Origin: Ascaphus truei
Lineage: Eukaryota; Chordata; Amphibia; Anura; Ascaphidae
DNA: 64,000 nucleotides
Direction: 5' to 3'
Assembly (NCBI GenBank): GCA_036426205.1
Contig: CM071574.1
Location: 16,266,698 to 16,330,697 of the forward strand
Below, piece after piece: positions 33,516 through 64,000 of the stretch (its first letter is position 1; each line of letters starts with the position of its first letter). The translations under genes and the position numbers were made by a program. The notes beneath the pieces were generated by a model, which was not told the origin of the DNA, ran no database searches, and was given only the letters and a program-made list of their open reading frames with translations.

Positions 33516-34669
33516 TACTAATGCATCAATCTCTGCTGCAACCTTTTCCCTCAAGTGGCAATTACAGCAGCTGTACAAACCAAAAGGAACGTAATGAAAG
33601 CAAAACTCAGAAAACACCCATTACAAGACTTTTCATTTATTATAGAAAAAAATGTGAATGCAGTTCATTTTTACACTTCTAAATTCCATAAAACAAATCC
33701 AGAGAAATTAGGATACTGTAAGCATGCAGTCTGCATTTTCTTTGTTAAATGTTCCTTTTCACAAAAATAACACCACTTTATTTCTTTGTAAGCCACTAAA
33801 GCAGAGGGAGAGCAGAACATGCAACACTGTACGTTTTGCATAGTATTTGTTTACCCAGCATGCCGTGTTGAATGCTACACATATCCATAGAAGTAAAGTA
33901 GAAAGGGGAAATCAGCATAAAACATATACAAATTTAGACTGTTTTGGTTTAGTAAAGGCAACATTAATTTTACAGTCCAGCTTCAAATGTTCTGCTTTGG
34001 GTATATCTGTTTCACAACATTATATAAGCATAAATACCGTATTGTCTGAGAAACAGTTTTTTTGTGACATTACAATTTACCTTCTCATTTTGCAATGACT
34101 ATTTTTAATATTAAAAGAACATCTTAAAAAGTTTACAGATGTATAATCGTGTCTTTTTTTCAAGTACTCTTCAATTTGATCAACTTTTGAAAATACACAT
34201 TTCTAATTTATTTCAAAACACAAACTACTTTTGTGCTCTCATTAATAACACACCCGCATACACATTGTTTCATAGGTCATGGGGGGGAAAAGAGAAAGTA
34301 AGCACATTACTTTGTAAATGAGAAATGCTCTTTCTGTTGTTATGAAATAAAAAAAGAAAATACAAATTTTCATGGAAAATCAGTACAATTCGACAAATTG
34401 TAATCACTGCAAACTATCATTACAATGAATGTTTGATGAAAATAAATCAGAAACACATCTATACCTGGAGTTAACAATCTACATTATTTCCTTTGTTAAA
34501 AACACAGCTGCCAAACCTGACCATCAATTTTGTTGTAAACTCATCAACTTGTGCTAATACAAATGTGCTTAGTTGGCCCCTATCAATACTCTGGGAGTAT
34601 TTAGATTTATACCAAATAAATTCCAAACTATGTTTCAAAAACATTTGGTATTTTAAATAGCAAATAGAA

Positions 34670-34996
34670 ATATCACGTGTGGGTGCATGTGCATGTCTCA
34701 CACAGGTCTGCAATCCTGTCTTTCTCCATTACCACTAAGCATACTGTACAGTGCTTCCACTGCAGCCAGGAATTCTGGGTAATGACATGCAAATGAGAAC
34801 TCACAGTGTCATTACTTCTTATCCATTTTAACATGGATTTCTTTAAGTTTATACCTGCTGTATTACAGTCTTGCAGCACAGCCTGGGTAAAAGTAGTGCA
34901 GAGCCAGTAACCCTGCTCACAGACAGCTGTTTCCACCTTTTGGGTCTCATCAGTGCAAGGTTGGTTGCTGGCTTTGCAACATGACGCTGGTAAGTA
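34670..34996 (+). repeat. Interspersed repeat, ~330 bp
   Basis: Matches 43327-43648 along its length (GGTCTGCAATCCTG, GGGTAATGACATGCAAATGA, CCATTTTAACATGGA, GCTCACAGACAGCTGTTT, TCTCATCAGTG). Superfamily unknown. Confidence 0.7.
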
Positions 34997-35089
34997 GGTA
35001 TAACCAGGCGTTAAAAGAGTTATGGTGGGTTAGAAATGAATTCTTAATATGTTTCATGTATCAGTAAAACATGCCGTACATATTGTCTT

Positions 35090-35240
35090 TTATAGGCAAG
35101 GTAGGGTTTACAATCTAATTCTGGTTACTGAGGCACAGGGAAATAAATAGACTTGCCCAAGGTCACCACAAAATATTACTGGATCTTGAGCTAACTTCTC
35201 CGACTTCAAAGATCACTGTCTTTTCAACTGGTTCACTTCT
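35090..35240. repeat. MIR-like interspersed repeat
   Basis: ACTGAGGCACAGGGAAATAA, then ACTTGCCCAAGGTCAC. The motif resembles the 3' part of MIR/CORE-SINE families and recurs at 57190-57316. Confidence 0.5.
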
Positions 35241-36935
35241 GAAATAGAGATGCTACTCAACACACATTTTTACTTCCAACTCAAAACAAGATCTGTTAGG
35301 ACTGTTTAGTAATTTACTAGCTACGTTTCTATGTTTTTCTCACATATTTAACATTTCCCATTGCTTGTGTGGCAGAATTATACTGCTCTTCACTCCCTTT
35401 CGTTATGAACTTCTGGGATCTGATTCATGTGTTGATGTCATAAAAATTCATAATAGATATTAAATACCAGCTCATGGATACTGTAATATATTAGCACTCA
35501 AAATAAAACATTTGCAACACAATATGGTGGCATAGACTAGATTAGTAATTCTCAACCTTTTTTGAGCAGGGACACCAAGATTTTTTTTTTTTTTTTTAAA
35601 TCTCGGGGCACCTCTGCTCTTCAGACCTCACGTATCCTACCCTCACTTGCACGCCACACACTCATCCTCCTGTTCACCCACCACACTACTGTACCTATCC
35701 TACTGTATACTTACACACTCCACATTCATCCTCCATCCTTACACATCATGCTGACCATTTTACTCAACACACACTCCACATTTAATTCCCCTTCTCACAC
35801 AGCGCACTCGCCCTCTTTCTTAATTATAAATACCACATTCACCCTCCCCTCCCCACTTCTCTTACGTAAACGACACACCTTCTCCGACCCCACACAAAGC
35901 CATCACATTCTCCTCCCCGCCTTCCTACACACCTAACATGTCAGTTGCTCAGTGGGCATGTCCTATGTTGTCGCAGATCAAGGGGCTCCTCTGTCCTCTG
36001 TGCTGGGCAGAGAGAGGAGGTGCGTGCCGCCGCCCAGGATATACCTGCTAAGCCCCCGGCAGAGTCCCCCCTGGGGCTATGACACCCTTGGCAGAGGATC
36101 GCGACACCCTGGATGAGAAACACTGGATTGGATACACCACAGCGGGATATTTCCATGTCTAATCTATTCCCAGTGTCAGATTTCATTTAATACAGGATTT
36201 GAAAGTAACAGAATATATACAATTATAAAGACAATGTCATAAAATGTGTCTTTAATGCCTGGGAAAAACAGCAGATTTTTGATTGTTCTTGCAGCCCTGC
36301 CAAATCTATGTTATTTTTGCGTTGCTATTGTATTACAAAGTAACAGAACACTAGCTACAGTATAGGTGCTATGCTGACTAGCAAGCCAGTTATCAAAAAG
36401 TTACAACAATACATGTTAGGAGTCTAAATAGCTATTTAAGCAAAATGACCCATAACACTTATGAATAGACCCATATGGGTGCTAAAGTCATTGATTTAAT
36501 AGTCCCTAACTCCATTGAAATGTATTTTTTTTGTGCAAAATATAATTGTCTAGTCTTAGCATACTATAGATGTTTTACATGGGAACGCCTTTCTTTGACA
36601 TCTAGACTTACATGTATGATATTTGAACATGCATTTTCCAGAAAAAAAACCTTCCCCTAAATGATATCCTCTGATCATTGCTGTGAACCATCTGTCTAAA
36701 CTGAAATTATTATATTTCAACAGACTGTAAAAATAAAAATACAAAACTGTAACTGATGTAATCCTCACAACCGATAAAATCCCAAATTAAAAACACCAAG
36801 ACATCAGCAATTTGTGTGTCTATAATTAATAAGAAGAGATTTCATCTCGTAGAGGTAATATGCAAATGAAAGAATATGGATACATTTTCAATACGTGTTT
36901 CAATTACTGCTTTTGGATTTTACACGAACGCGTCT

Positions 36936-36976
36936 CACCCCTCACCCCCCCTCACCCCCCCCCCCCCCCCCCCCCC
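36936..36976. repeat. Poly-C tract
   Basis: CACCCCCC units ending in a long C run. Confidence 0.9.
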
Positions 36977-37120
36977 GTCTCCCCTCCCAAATGAATTTAA
37001 AACTGGTATTATGATCAGGTTTGGAACTAAATAAAAGCACTTACACCACCAACCAAATGAAGGCAAACAAGAAAGCTATAGAAACATTCAAATGTTTCTG
37101 CAAGAAAACACAAACTAGAG

Positions 37121-37296
37121 AAGGGATGGCCAACTCCAGTCCTCAAGGGCCACCAACCGGTCAGGTTTTCAGGATATCCCTGCTTCAGCACAGGTGGCTC
37201 AATCAGTGGCTCAGCCATAATGACAGAGTGAAGCAGGGATATCTTGAAAACCTGACCGGTTGGTGTACCCTTGAGGACTGGACTTGGCCACTCCTG
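37121..37296. mobile_element. Palindromic hAT MITE
   Basis: Ends AAGGGATGGCCAACTCC and GGACTTGGCCACTCCTG. The 8-bp duplication matches at 7 of 8 bases: AACTAGAG (37113-37120) and GACTAGAG (37297-37304). Confidence 0.8.
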
Positions 37297-37304
37297 GACT
37301 AGAG

Positions 37305-38048
37305 GTCTAACATCTTATTTCCCTTTAGCACTAACCACAACTGTTATTGGCACGCCACAAAATGCAATGTGTGCAAATGCATCACTACGTGTGACACGGT
37401 GATCAAACATCTCTCTATATTCAAGCATGTCATGGAAGACTTGAGAAAACAAGATTTCAAAGGCTTTGAAAATTAAGTACGTCTTTGCTTTTGAGATGAG
37501 AAAGCAGTAAATTTACCTGTTCGAAAATATACAGAAATGCTTATGCAGCCGTAGTGGCTAGTTTTTTTTTTTTAAACGGTTAAATAACCCAAAATACCTA
37601 TGCTACCCACAGAATAAAGATAAAGTATTGTCTATCCTAAATATATACATCTCAGTGCATTCTTTTCTGTGAATACTTTTTATGCACACAAACAAGGAAC
37701 GATTAAAGCTTATAGAAAATGTTTGTGCAGTGCCTCCTTTCTCATGCAAATGTGTGCTGCACATGTTATAATGACTAGATCCATGACTGGAAAATCCTCT
37801 TGTGTGCTGCAGCATAGAAACTGAAATCACACCAACATTTGATTTACCGTATAAATTCATTTCTACGTTGTGTCAGCACAGCCGGGGCGGGGCCTATTTT
37901 GGATTGCGGCTGCAGATCTCAACAGCCTGGCTCTTATCAGTAAAACACTGTAGATTTTACCTCATGTTACTGGCCATTCTATTGAACAACCAACAATATG
38001 CTGCAAGATATAGGTACCAAGTTCAATGAATACAATCCATGTTGTTTC
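37305..38048. other. Unassigned
   Basis: AT-rich with no supported feature. Confidence 0.4.
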
Positions 38049-38051
38049 TAA

Positions 38052-38318
38052 GGCCGCGCGTATAGTGCCCGCAACGGTGACGCGACGCGCGATGTCACCC
38101 GTCGCCGCTAGCGAAAGTTGCATTTCGCTTTGCGGCGCGGGCGACCAGGCCATTGATTCGATCAGGGGCTGTCACATGAGGCGACAGCCCCTGAAAAATC
38201 AAATATTCCTGGCTGCAAAAAATCGCGTCGCCACGTCGCGCTTACTATAAGCGCACGCAGCGGCGACAATGCATTTGTTTTCGGGCGACGTCGCCTCGTC
38301 AGCACTATAAGCGCGGCC
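38052..38318. mobile_element. GC-rich Harbinger-type MITE (first of a pair)
   Basis: Ends GGCCGCGCGTATAGTGCCC and GCACTATAAGCGCGGCC. TAA at 38049-38051 and 38319-38321. Confidence 0.8.
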
Positions 38319-38321
38319 TAA

Positions 38322-38514
38322 GGCTACACTTGTAGTGCCGGCGACATCGACGCGACAGTGACGTCAGGTTGCGGTCGCCGGAAAAATCTAATTGAGATGA
38401 CTTCCAGCGATCGCGACCAATCCGTCGTTCCATCGTGCCGCGCTTACTCTAAGCGCACGCGATGGCGGCAATGCATTTTTTTTGACGCGTGTCGCTGTCA
38501 TTATAAGCGCAGCC
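38322..38514. mobile_element. GC-rich Harbinger-type MITE (second of a pair)
   Basis: Ends GGCTACACTTGTAGTGCC and CATTATAAGCGCAGCC. TAA at 38319-38321, shared with the first element, and at 38515-38517. Confidence 0.8.
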
Positions 38515-38517
38515 TAA

Positions 38518-41391
38518 ATTGTTCAAACAAAACCGCAAAAATGTAAGGCTTTCCATTGGGTGTGAAAAGGTTCATACAATTCGATGCTGCACTAGCTCTT
38601 TTTCATTGTTACTGACTACAAAACAAATGTATCATTCCTTATGTCCGGAGACGACATACCCAGCTCAGTTACAGGTATGGAGCAAAGAAATGTATCAACC
38701 TGTGTAAAGTTCTCCAGAAAAGAAAAAAAATTAACACGTTTTTCTTGAGACATAGCATGCTTCTTTAGAGCCTGCAGATCACAAGGCCTCGGAGAGAAAT
38801 CAAGCAAATAGAAAAATGAAGCACATTCATCTTCAAAAACAAATCTCATATGATTTAAACTAGCATAAGCATAAGTCTAGGCAGATTTGGACTTAATTAG
38901 AAGAATATGCATGCAGTTTTGTTCAAAGCTATATCTACGATGGATACATGGCCAATTATACAGTAGCAATCTCTTTAACTTGTTCAGTGCTGAAGAGGCA
39001 CTGACGTGATAAGAAGTATCCCTTAGAATTAAGGCAGTGACATCTTTTAATACACCTTACTGTAGTTGTTTGCAAGACATTACCTTAATAAATTTGCCCT
39101 TTTCATCAAGGATCTGCACAGTGGCTATTGCAACATCCTTAACGAACAGGGACGTGTACAGCGCTATGTAACATTTTGTTTTTGATTGCAAGCTCTTTCT
39201 CCCCTACTCTAAATCACACTACTATAAATTAAGAGGGCTAATTGAAGCCCACCTCTTGTGCAATAGTAAGATGGCTAATACATGTAAGACACCTTATTCT
39301 CACATGAGAGGTAGGTTCTAACTTTATTATTATATAATCAATCGGGATCTCAGTTGAAAAAAAAAAGACCCCTTTTCTTGTTGCAAAAATACCTGCCATT
39401 CCTGCCTATCTCTAAATGTATGAAACTTGAAAAGAGCATCTAAATGCCCTAAATGTTCCTCAGGAACTTGATACATATCCCCCAAAATAGGTGTGTTTGG
39501 CATTCAAATGTAGGTTGTGTGTACCATGGCAACTCAGAAAGAGATAACTTTATTGAAGCAGGAGCAGAGTATATATAAAATCTGGTCTCTCAATAAGGCC
39601 AAGATTAATTTGAGAGGAAGGTGCTGGAGAAGTAGGAGGGGAGGGAGGTAGTTTGATCTCTTTGTGGATAGGCAAGGGACACCTAAATGGGAGGAGAATT
39701 TATAGGCAGCAGAGGGTGCTTCTGCTCACACAATCACAGACTTTAGCTTAACAACTGAATATAAGCTGAACTGTACAGCACCTAATACATTGTGGATGAA
39801 TATATCTTGTTTATATCATTATTTTGACAAGTGAGATGGGATACAGGTTCACTGAGTCTTTGAAATCAATCTGAGTCAATCAGAATGTCCCACATGTGCA
39901 CATTGTGTGAGAGGCACCGATTTCCTGAAATGTGTTGTGTGAGCTTTTCTGAATGGAGCATTCTGACTGGTCAATATTACAGCCCTGATGGATAATATTT
40001 TTAAAATTGACCATTCACATGCATGTAGCTAAAGAGAACTTGCAAAAAACCTCAGTGAGAGGCATGATAATGAATGGGTATAAAGTGAAGGTACCCTGTC
40101 GTGTCAGTATGACGCTAAGTTTAAGCCTTCTGCTCTAGTGAGTCCTGAAACATTGAGGGATTCACCACTAGTGAAAGGGTTATTATAACATGAAGACCAA
40201 GATTAAAATAAGCCGCGAAAATCGTGCTTTTGCAATGTGAAAAACGGTGCCACATGTTCAACTAATTCCAGAAACAGTGTCCGTCCCTAACATGCATCAG
40301 AATAATATACCTTTTGCAAGCAGAGAACCATTGATAAAATATTTACTTTTTTTTTTTTTTGCATGTAGCTGTGAATGGCTTCCAAAAATAAAAATGTATT
40401 TCTGTGCCTTAGCATAGTTTTAATATCTGACTTATAGTATTGGTAGGAGAATATAAAAAAAAAATTACTACCAAATTGTGCCTAATTGTTGAAAGTGGTC
40501 ATTGATAACATATTCAGTGACCATACATGAATAATATCATGGTCTATATACTGTGCTTTCATCCAAAGCACATTCATTTTATTACAAGATAATACATTAT
40601 TATTGCCCAATGCCAATCATTTATCCAGCCTGGCAATTAAGTAAACCTGTGAATGTACAAAAACACAATAAAAAGCAGAGTATTTGTGTAACTCTGGTAT
40701 TACTCAATATGGCACTGTTTAGATTCTATTTTGGAACATTTTAAAAGCCACATCAGATATATTTGTACACTTTAGCTTTATATTCTCCAAACTGCCAAAT
40801 AAATTATTTGTTTCCCCTATATAGTAAAAAAAAAACTGTTTTTTAGCGGTTTTCTTGAGATCGGTCTCCCACTTTTTCTTATCCCCATAATTCTGTCCAG
40901 TTATTATTTTTAAGTGAATGCAACATGCTGAAGTAGACTTTCCAGTCAATTTACCCAAATTCCAACAGGAATTGGCTTATAAATTGGTTCCAACTGGAAC
41001 TGTTCATTTGGAATTTCCAGTGCAGGAAATTGTACTTATACGTGCCTTGACAAGTACCCTGGATTACAAATGGATGTGTGTAATACTCCATGAAAACAGA
41101 TACTGCTGTAATGTTAATGTCTTAGTAAAAGATCTGTGAATAGGGCACAACAAATTTCTACCTACACGGATATATGAGTATGGTAACTATTTTGCCTGTG
41201 ATATAGCATCCAACGACACTGTGTTACATACGGCAAAATAAAATGGTTTGTATATTCTATCTACCTTATGTCGTGTCAAGTCAGATAACCCCTTTGTTGA
41301 CTGGTTGGCCTGCAATGCATAACAGAACTATGCATTGTTGGCTCTCTGGACAGCAAATAGGTTGATGACCCCTACTCTCAAGTTCTGAAAC
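38518..41391 (-). other. Probable CACNB4 3' UTR and flank
   Basis: DNA directly downstream of the CACNB4 stop codon. AT-rich, with no transposon I can define. Several minus-strand AATAAA hexamers (TTTATT on plus, near 40577, 39545 and 39322) are candidates, but none can be chosen. Confidence 0.4.
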
Positions 41392-61428
<20,037 letters not shown>

Positions 61429-61907
61429 CTAGAAAACAAACAAAGAAAAATCAGCACCGCCGATAAAAACCTAGTCTTTAAAAGCACCAGAACCACAATA
61501 CGGTACATACACTTAAAAGAAAAGCTAGAGGTGTGGGAAAGTAGAAAATAACGTGGTATGGACATGACAGGTAATCTGCGCGGATCGACATTTTATGGAT
61601 TTTTTTTGTTACTTTAAAAGATTTTCAACGATGGTTTTGTTTCTGGAATCTGGTGCTCCGTGCGGCAGATATACTGCAAGCGTTTGAATTACTAAGTGTC
61701 TGGGAGGATGAAATGGAACTCTCCCCAGACCCTGCTGCAGTATAAAGGTTATTATGGTAACTTAAGAAGCTACAGATTAAGAAAATCATGATTTGTAACT
61801 CTCCCAAAAAAACAGAACATGCTCAGGGGACAGGCTACTAACATTATATGAGATACCCAAAGAATGGGGGGGGGGGGGGGGATGCGCGGTGTTGGTCCTA
61901 TCTGCCA

Positions 61908-62119
61908 TGTAGTAACAAAGGAGGCAGAGAGGGAGTAGGGGGGTTTGATACTTTTTATTGGACCAACAAGTAGTTGATATGTTACAAGCTTTAAACCTCT
62001 CAGGGTTATTGAATAATGAAGGACCCTGAGAGGTTGGAAAGTTTGTAACATATCAACTACTTGTCGGTCCAACAAAAAGTGTCATACCCCCTACTCGCTC
62101 TCCCTCCTTTGTTACTACA
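61908..62119. mobile_element. Hairpin MITE, ~212 bp
   Basis: The arms are near-perfect inverted repeats, starting TGTAGTAACAAAGGAGG and ending CCTCCTTTGTTACTACA. Both run through TATTGGACCAACAAGTAGTT/AACTACTTGTCGGTCCAAC and meet near 62013. Confidence 0.8.
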
Positions 62120-62944
62120 GTATATGGGGTAAACTCATAGAGGCTTTTGTGGCATTGCTGCTTTAAGTGACTGTTATTTGCTCTTTTTGTCTTTCAATAG
62201 CACTGCTCTTCCCTGAATCCCATTTCTAGTCTGATGTATTGCAATGTACTTGCATTACTGATAAGTGCAGGACGTTCAGAATGTGGAGTGCAAGCTTTAG
62301 AATGTGCATTGCAACATTCCAGCAGTATCCGACTTGCATACAATTCCTATCCCTTTCCTACAATCAGTCTAGCAGTCGTTTTGCTATCAGTGCTTTTGCA
62401 TTTCTAATATTAGAACAACATAACTTCCAAGTCTATTGTGCGTGTTGACAGCTTTCCAAAGATAACTGCTTGCCCCCACATCACAAGTTTCAGACATGTC
62501 AGTATTCAGTGAATAAATCATCTCACAACTCTGATATTCTTGAGAATCATATCCAGGAAAATGTCTAATTATTGTACATATTATTTGTAAATATCCAACT
62601 GTTTTTGGCAAATGCATGGGGCATTTAAAACACTCTTGCAAACAGCCAGCATTGTATTTTTTACATTTCTTTTAGAAATAAACGTAATACGCCTTTATTA
62701 ATACCAACCCATTATAGCCACGAAGAGGATGTCACCTCTTTGAATTCTAACCAATATTCGTTGTCAAGGATTACACCCCTCACTGTACAAAAGCTAAAAG
62801 GCTTGTTGTAAGGTTACATGAACAAGAAATAGGGAATCTGCGCTGATCTGTCTCTATCTTCAGAACCAGGGGTCTCAAAAACCATGAGAGCTTCATTCCT
62901 TTGTCCATTGCAGAAAAAGCAGAAAAAGGCAGCGCATTGCCAAA

Positions 62945-63240
62945 AACAGGAGGAGGCTCACAGGTACATTAAAAGGGTTTATTTCATGAAGGGATCAAAC
63001 ATATAGCCAAGTAGCAGCAAAAAAGCACCACACCAACGCGTTTCAGGCTGTGTGCCTGATAAAGGGTCTTAACAATCCGTAGAGTAACTTGACACCAGTA
63101 AGGCGGATTCTTTTTGAAGCCGAGCACTAGCGCACTGAAACGCAATGGGAGTTTCCGATCGTCACCAACGCAGTTTAATAAATAACGCCCCCTCGTTTTT
63201 CTAAATGTATCCAAAAACAGGGGTCTCCAGGTGATGCTCA
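62945..63240. repeat. Foldback-type repeat fragment
   Basis: Contains GCACCACACCAACGCGTTTC, then AGGCTGTGTGCCTGATAAAG, similar in style to the foldback cores at 47.4 and 50.3 kb on the opposite strand. Only one arm is seen. Confidence 0.4.
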
Positions 63241-64000
63241 CCTGAGAAACCCACCTATTAACTCCTTAGCTGCCATAAATGCAATTAATGCAAAAGGGTT
63301 CTGACCCCGTAGGGAAAAAAATATATAAAATGTTGGCTGGGATTGATGCTTTCAAATGAAACAGAAGAACTTTGCAAATAGGGACAGAGCAAAAACAAAC
63401 AAACTATGATACAGTAGACGTACAGTACAAGCATTATAGGAAGTTTTCAACTTTTTTGTACCACATATGCATAAAGCATAAAACAAGTCATATTTGCCAA
63501 TCCGCAGTTTAAATCACTTACGACTACTATTTGTTCACAACTTCTGGGCCTTTGGTTTCTAACAAAATGATTAAAACTGGATGTTTTGCATTTATAAAAC
63601 CTCATGGTGTCTACTGGAGGTCACCCTGTAAATCAAAGTCCAATGTATGCACTGAAAAGGCTCACCGGCAGATGGGGGGGTCGCTCGAAAAGTCCCTGAT
63701 ACCATTTCCCCAAGACTTGAAGAAGAATTTCCACTTGATTTACTGTTAGATTAAACATAATTATTATTATTACTATTATTTTTTTCAAATACACAGCGAA
63801 ACATCAAAAATCAAATCATTTATTTTCTATATAGCACAAAAATGCTTTGTATTACATTGTATGCATGCAAAGAGCAAAACAGTGATAGCAGGAAGTTTTT
63901 TATAATGTTTAATGGGGGCTAAAAAAGCCATTTTTTTCTGGAACTCACATTCTCTGGTACCCAATTTTGTCTCCTGTACCCATCCAGATCTCAGGTGTTA

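Larger units (their letters stand above)
33516..37112. other. Intergenic or distal CACNB4 3' UTR
   Basis: No exon is seen. Includes the repeat at 34670, a small repeat at 35090-35240, a T run near 35580 and C runs at 36936-36976. CACNB4 transcripts have long 3' UTRs in other vertebrates, so part may be transcribed; no end can be placed. Confidence 0.35.
61429..64000. other. CACNB4 intron (upstream), mostly unassigned
   Basis: No earlier CACNB4 exon was found, so SH3-domain exons lie beyond the window. Contains a hairpin MITE (61908-62119), a G run at 61867-61881 and a foldback-type fragment at 62945-63240. Confidence 0.5.

Noticed and set aside
38052..38514. CpG island promoter
   Set aside because: Both halves have MITE inverted ends and TAA duplications; there is no gene start nearby.

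Overview
The window is vertebrate nuclear DNA, most likely from a frog. It is AT-rich, intron-bearing and crowded with repeats. The repeat types (CR1 and L2-like LINEs, hAT and Harbinger-type MITEs, foldback elements) resemble those of amphibian genomes, but the species cannot be fixed from sequence alone. No operon-like or prokaryotic system is present. I found no undescribed biological system; the strongest unusual signals are an assembly error and several nested transposons whose target-site duplications can be read directly.

Two protein-coding genes are present, both on the minus strand. ARL5A, an ARF-like small GTPase, is complete in six coding exons between 27519 and 18937. Its lengths and phases sum to exactly 179 codons plus stop. 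CACNB4, the voltage-gated calcium channel beta-4 subunit, contributes its last eight coding exons (61428 to 41392); its 5' exons lie beyond the right edge. ARL5A lying just downstream of CACNB4 in the same orientation matches the order known from human chromosome 2q23, and residue-level features separate both from the paralogous ARL5B/CACNB2 pair.

Layout. 1-1765: mostly unassigned, with a small MITE and a LINE tail. 1765-12325: an antisense L2-like LINE split by a 7.9 kb hAT insertion (perfect 8-bp duplication GGTTAGGT) that itself carries an old CR1 LINE, a Harbinger-type MITE and other repeats. 12.3-18.9 kb: intergenic, including a 976-bp hAT with perfect 8-bp duplication. 18.9-27.5 kb: ARL5A, with introns full of GC-rich MITEs. 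27.5-27.9 kb: CpG-rich ARL5A promoter with a consensus CRE. 27.9-41.4 kb: spacer and probable CACNB4 3' UTR, with an LTR candidate, foldbacks and two head-to-tail GC-rich MITEs. 41.4-61.4 kb: CACNB4 exons and introns. 61.4-64 kb: CACNB4 intron.

The CACNB4 intron between 57363 and 45714 is inflated by an assembly artefact. Positions 51428 to about 56802 appear to be an uncorrected long read, with a 93-N gap, inserted between two contigs whose flanks it repeats.
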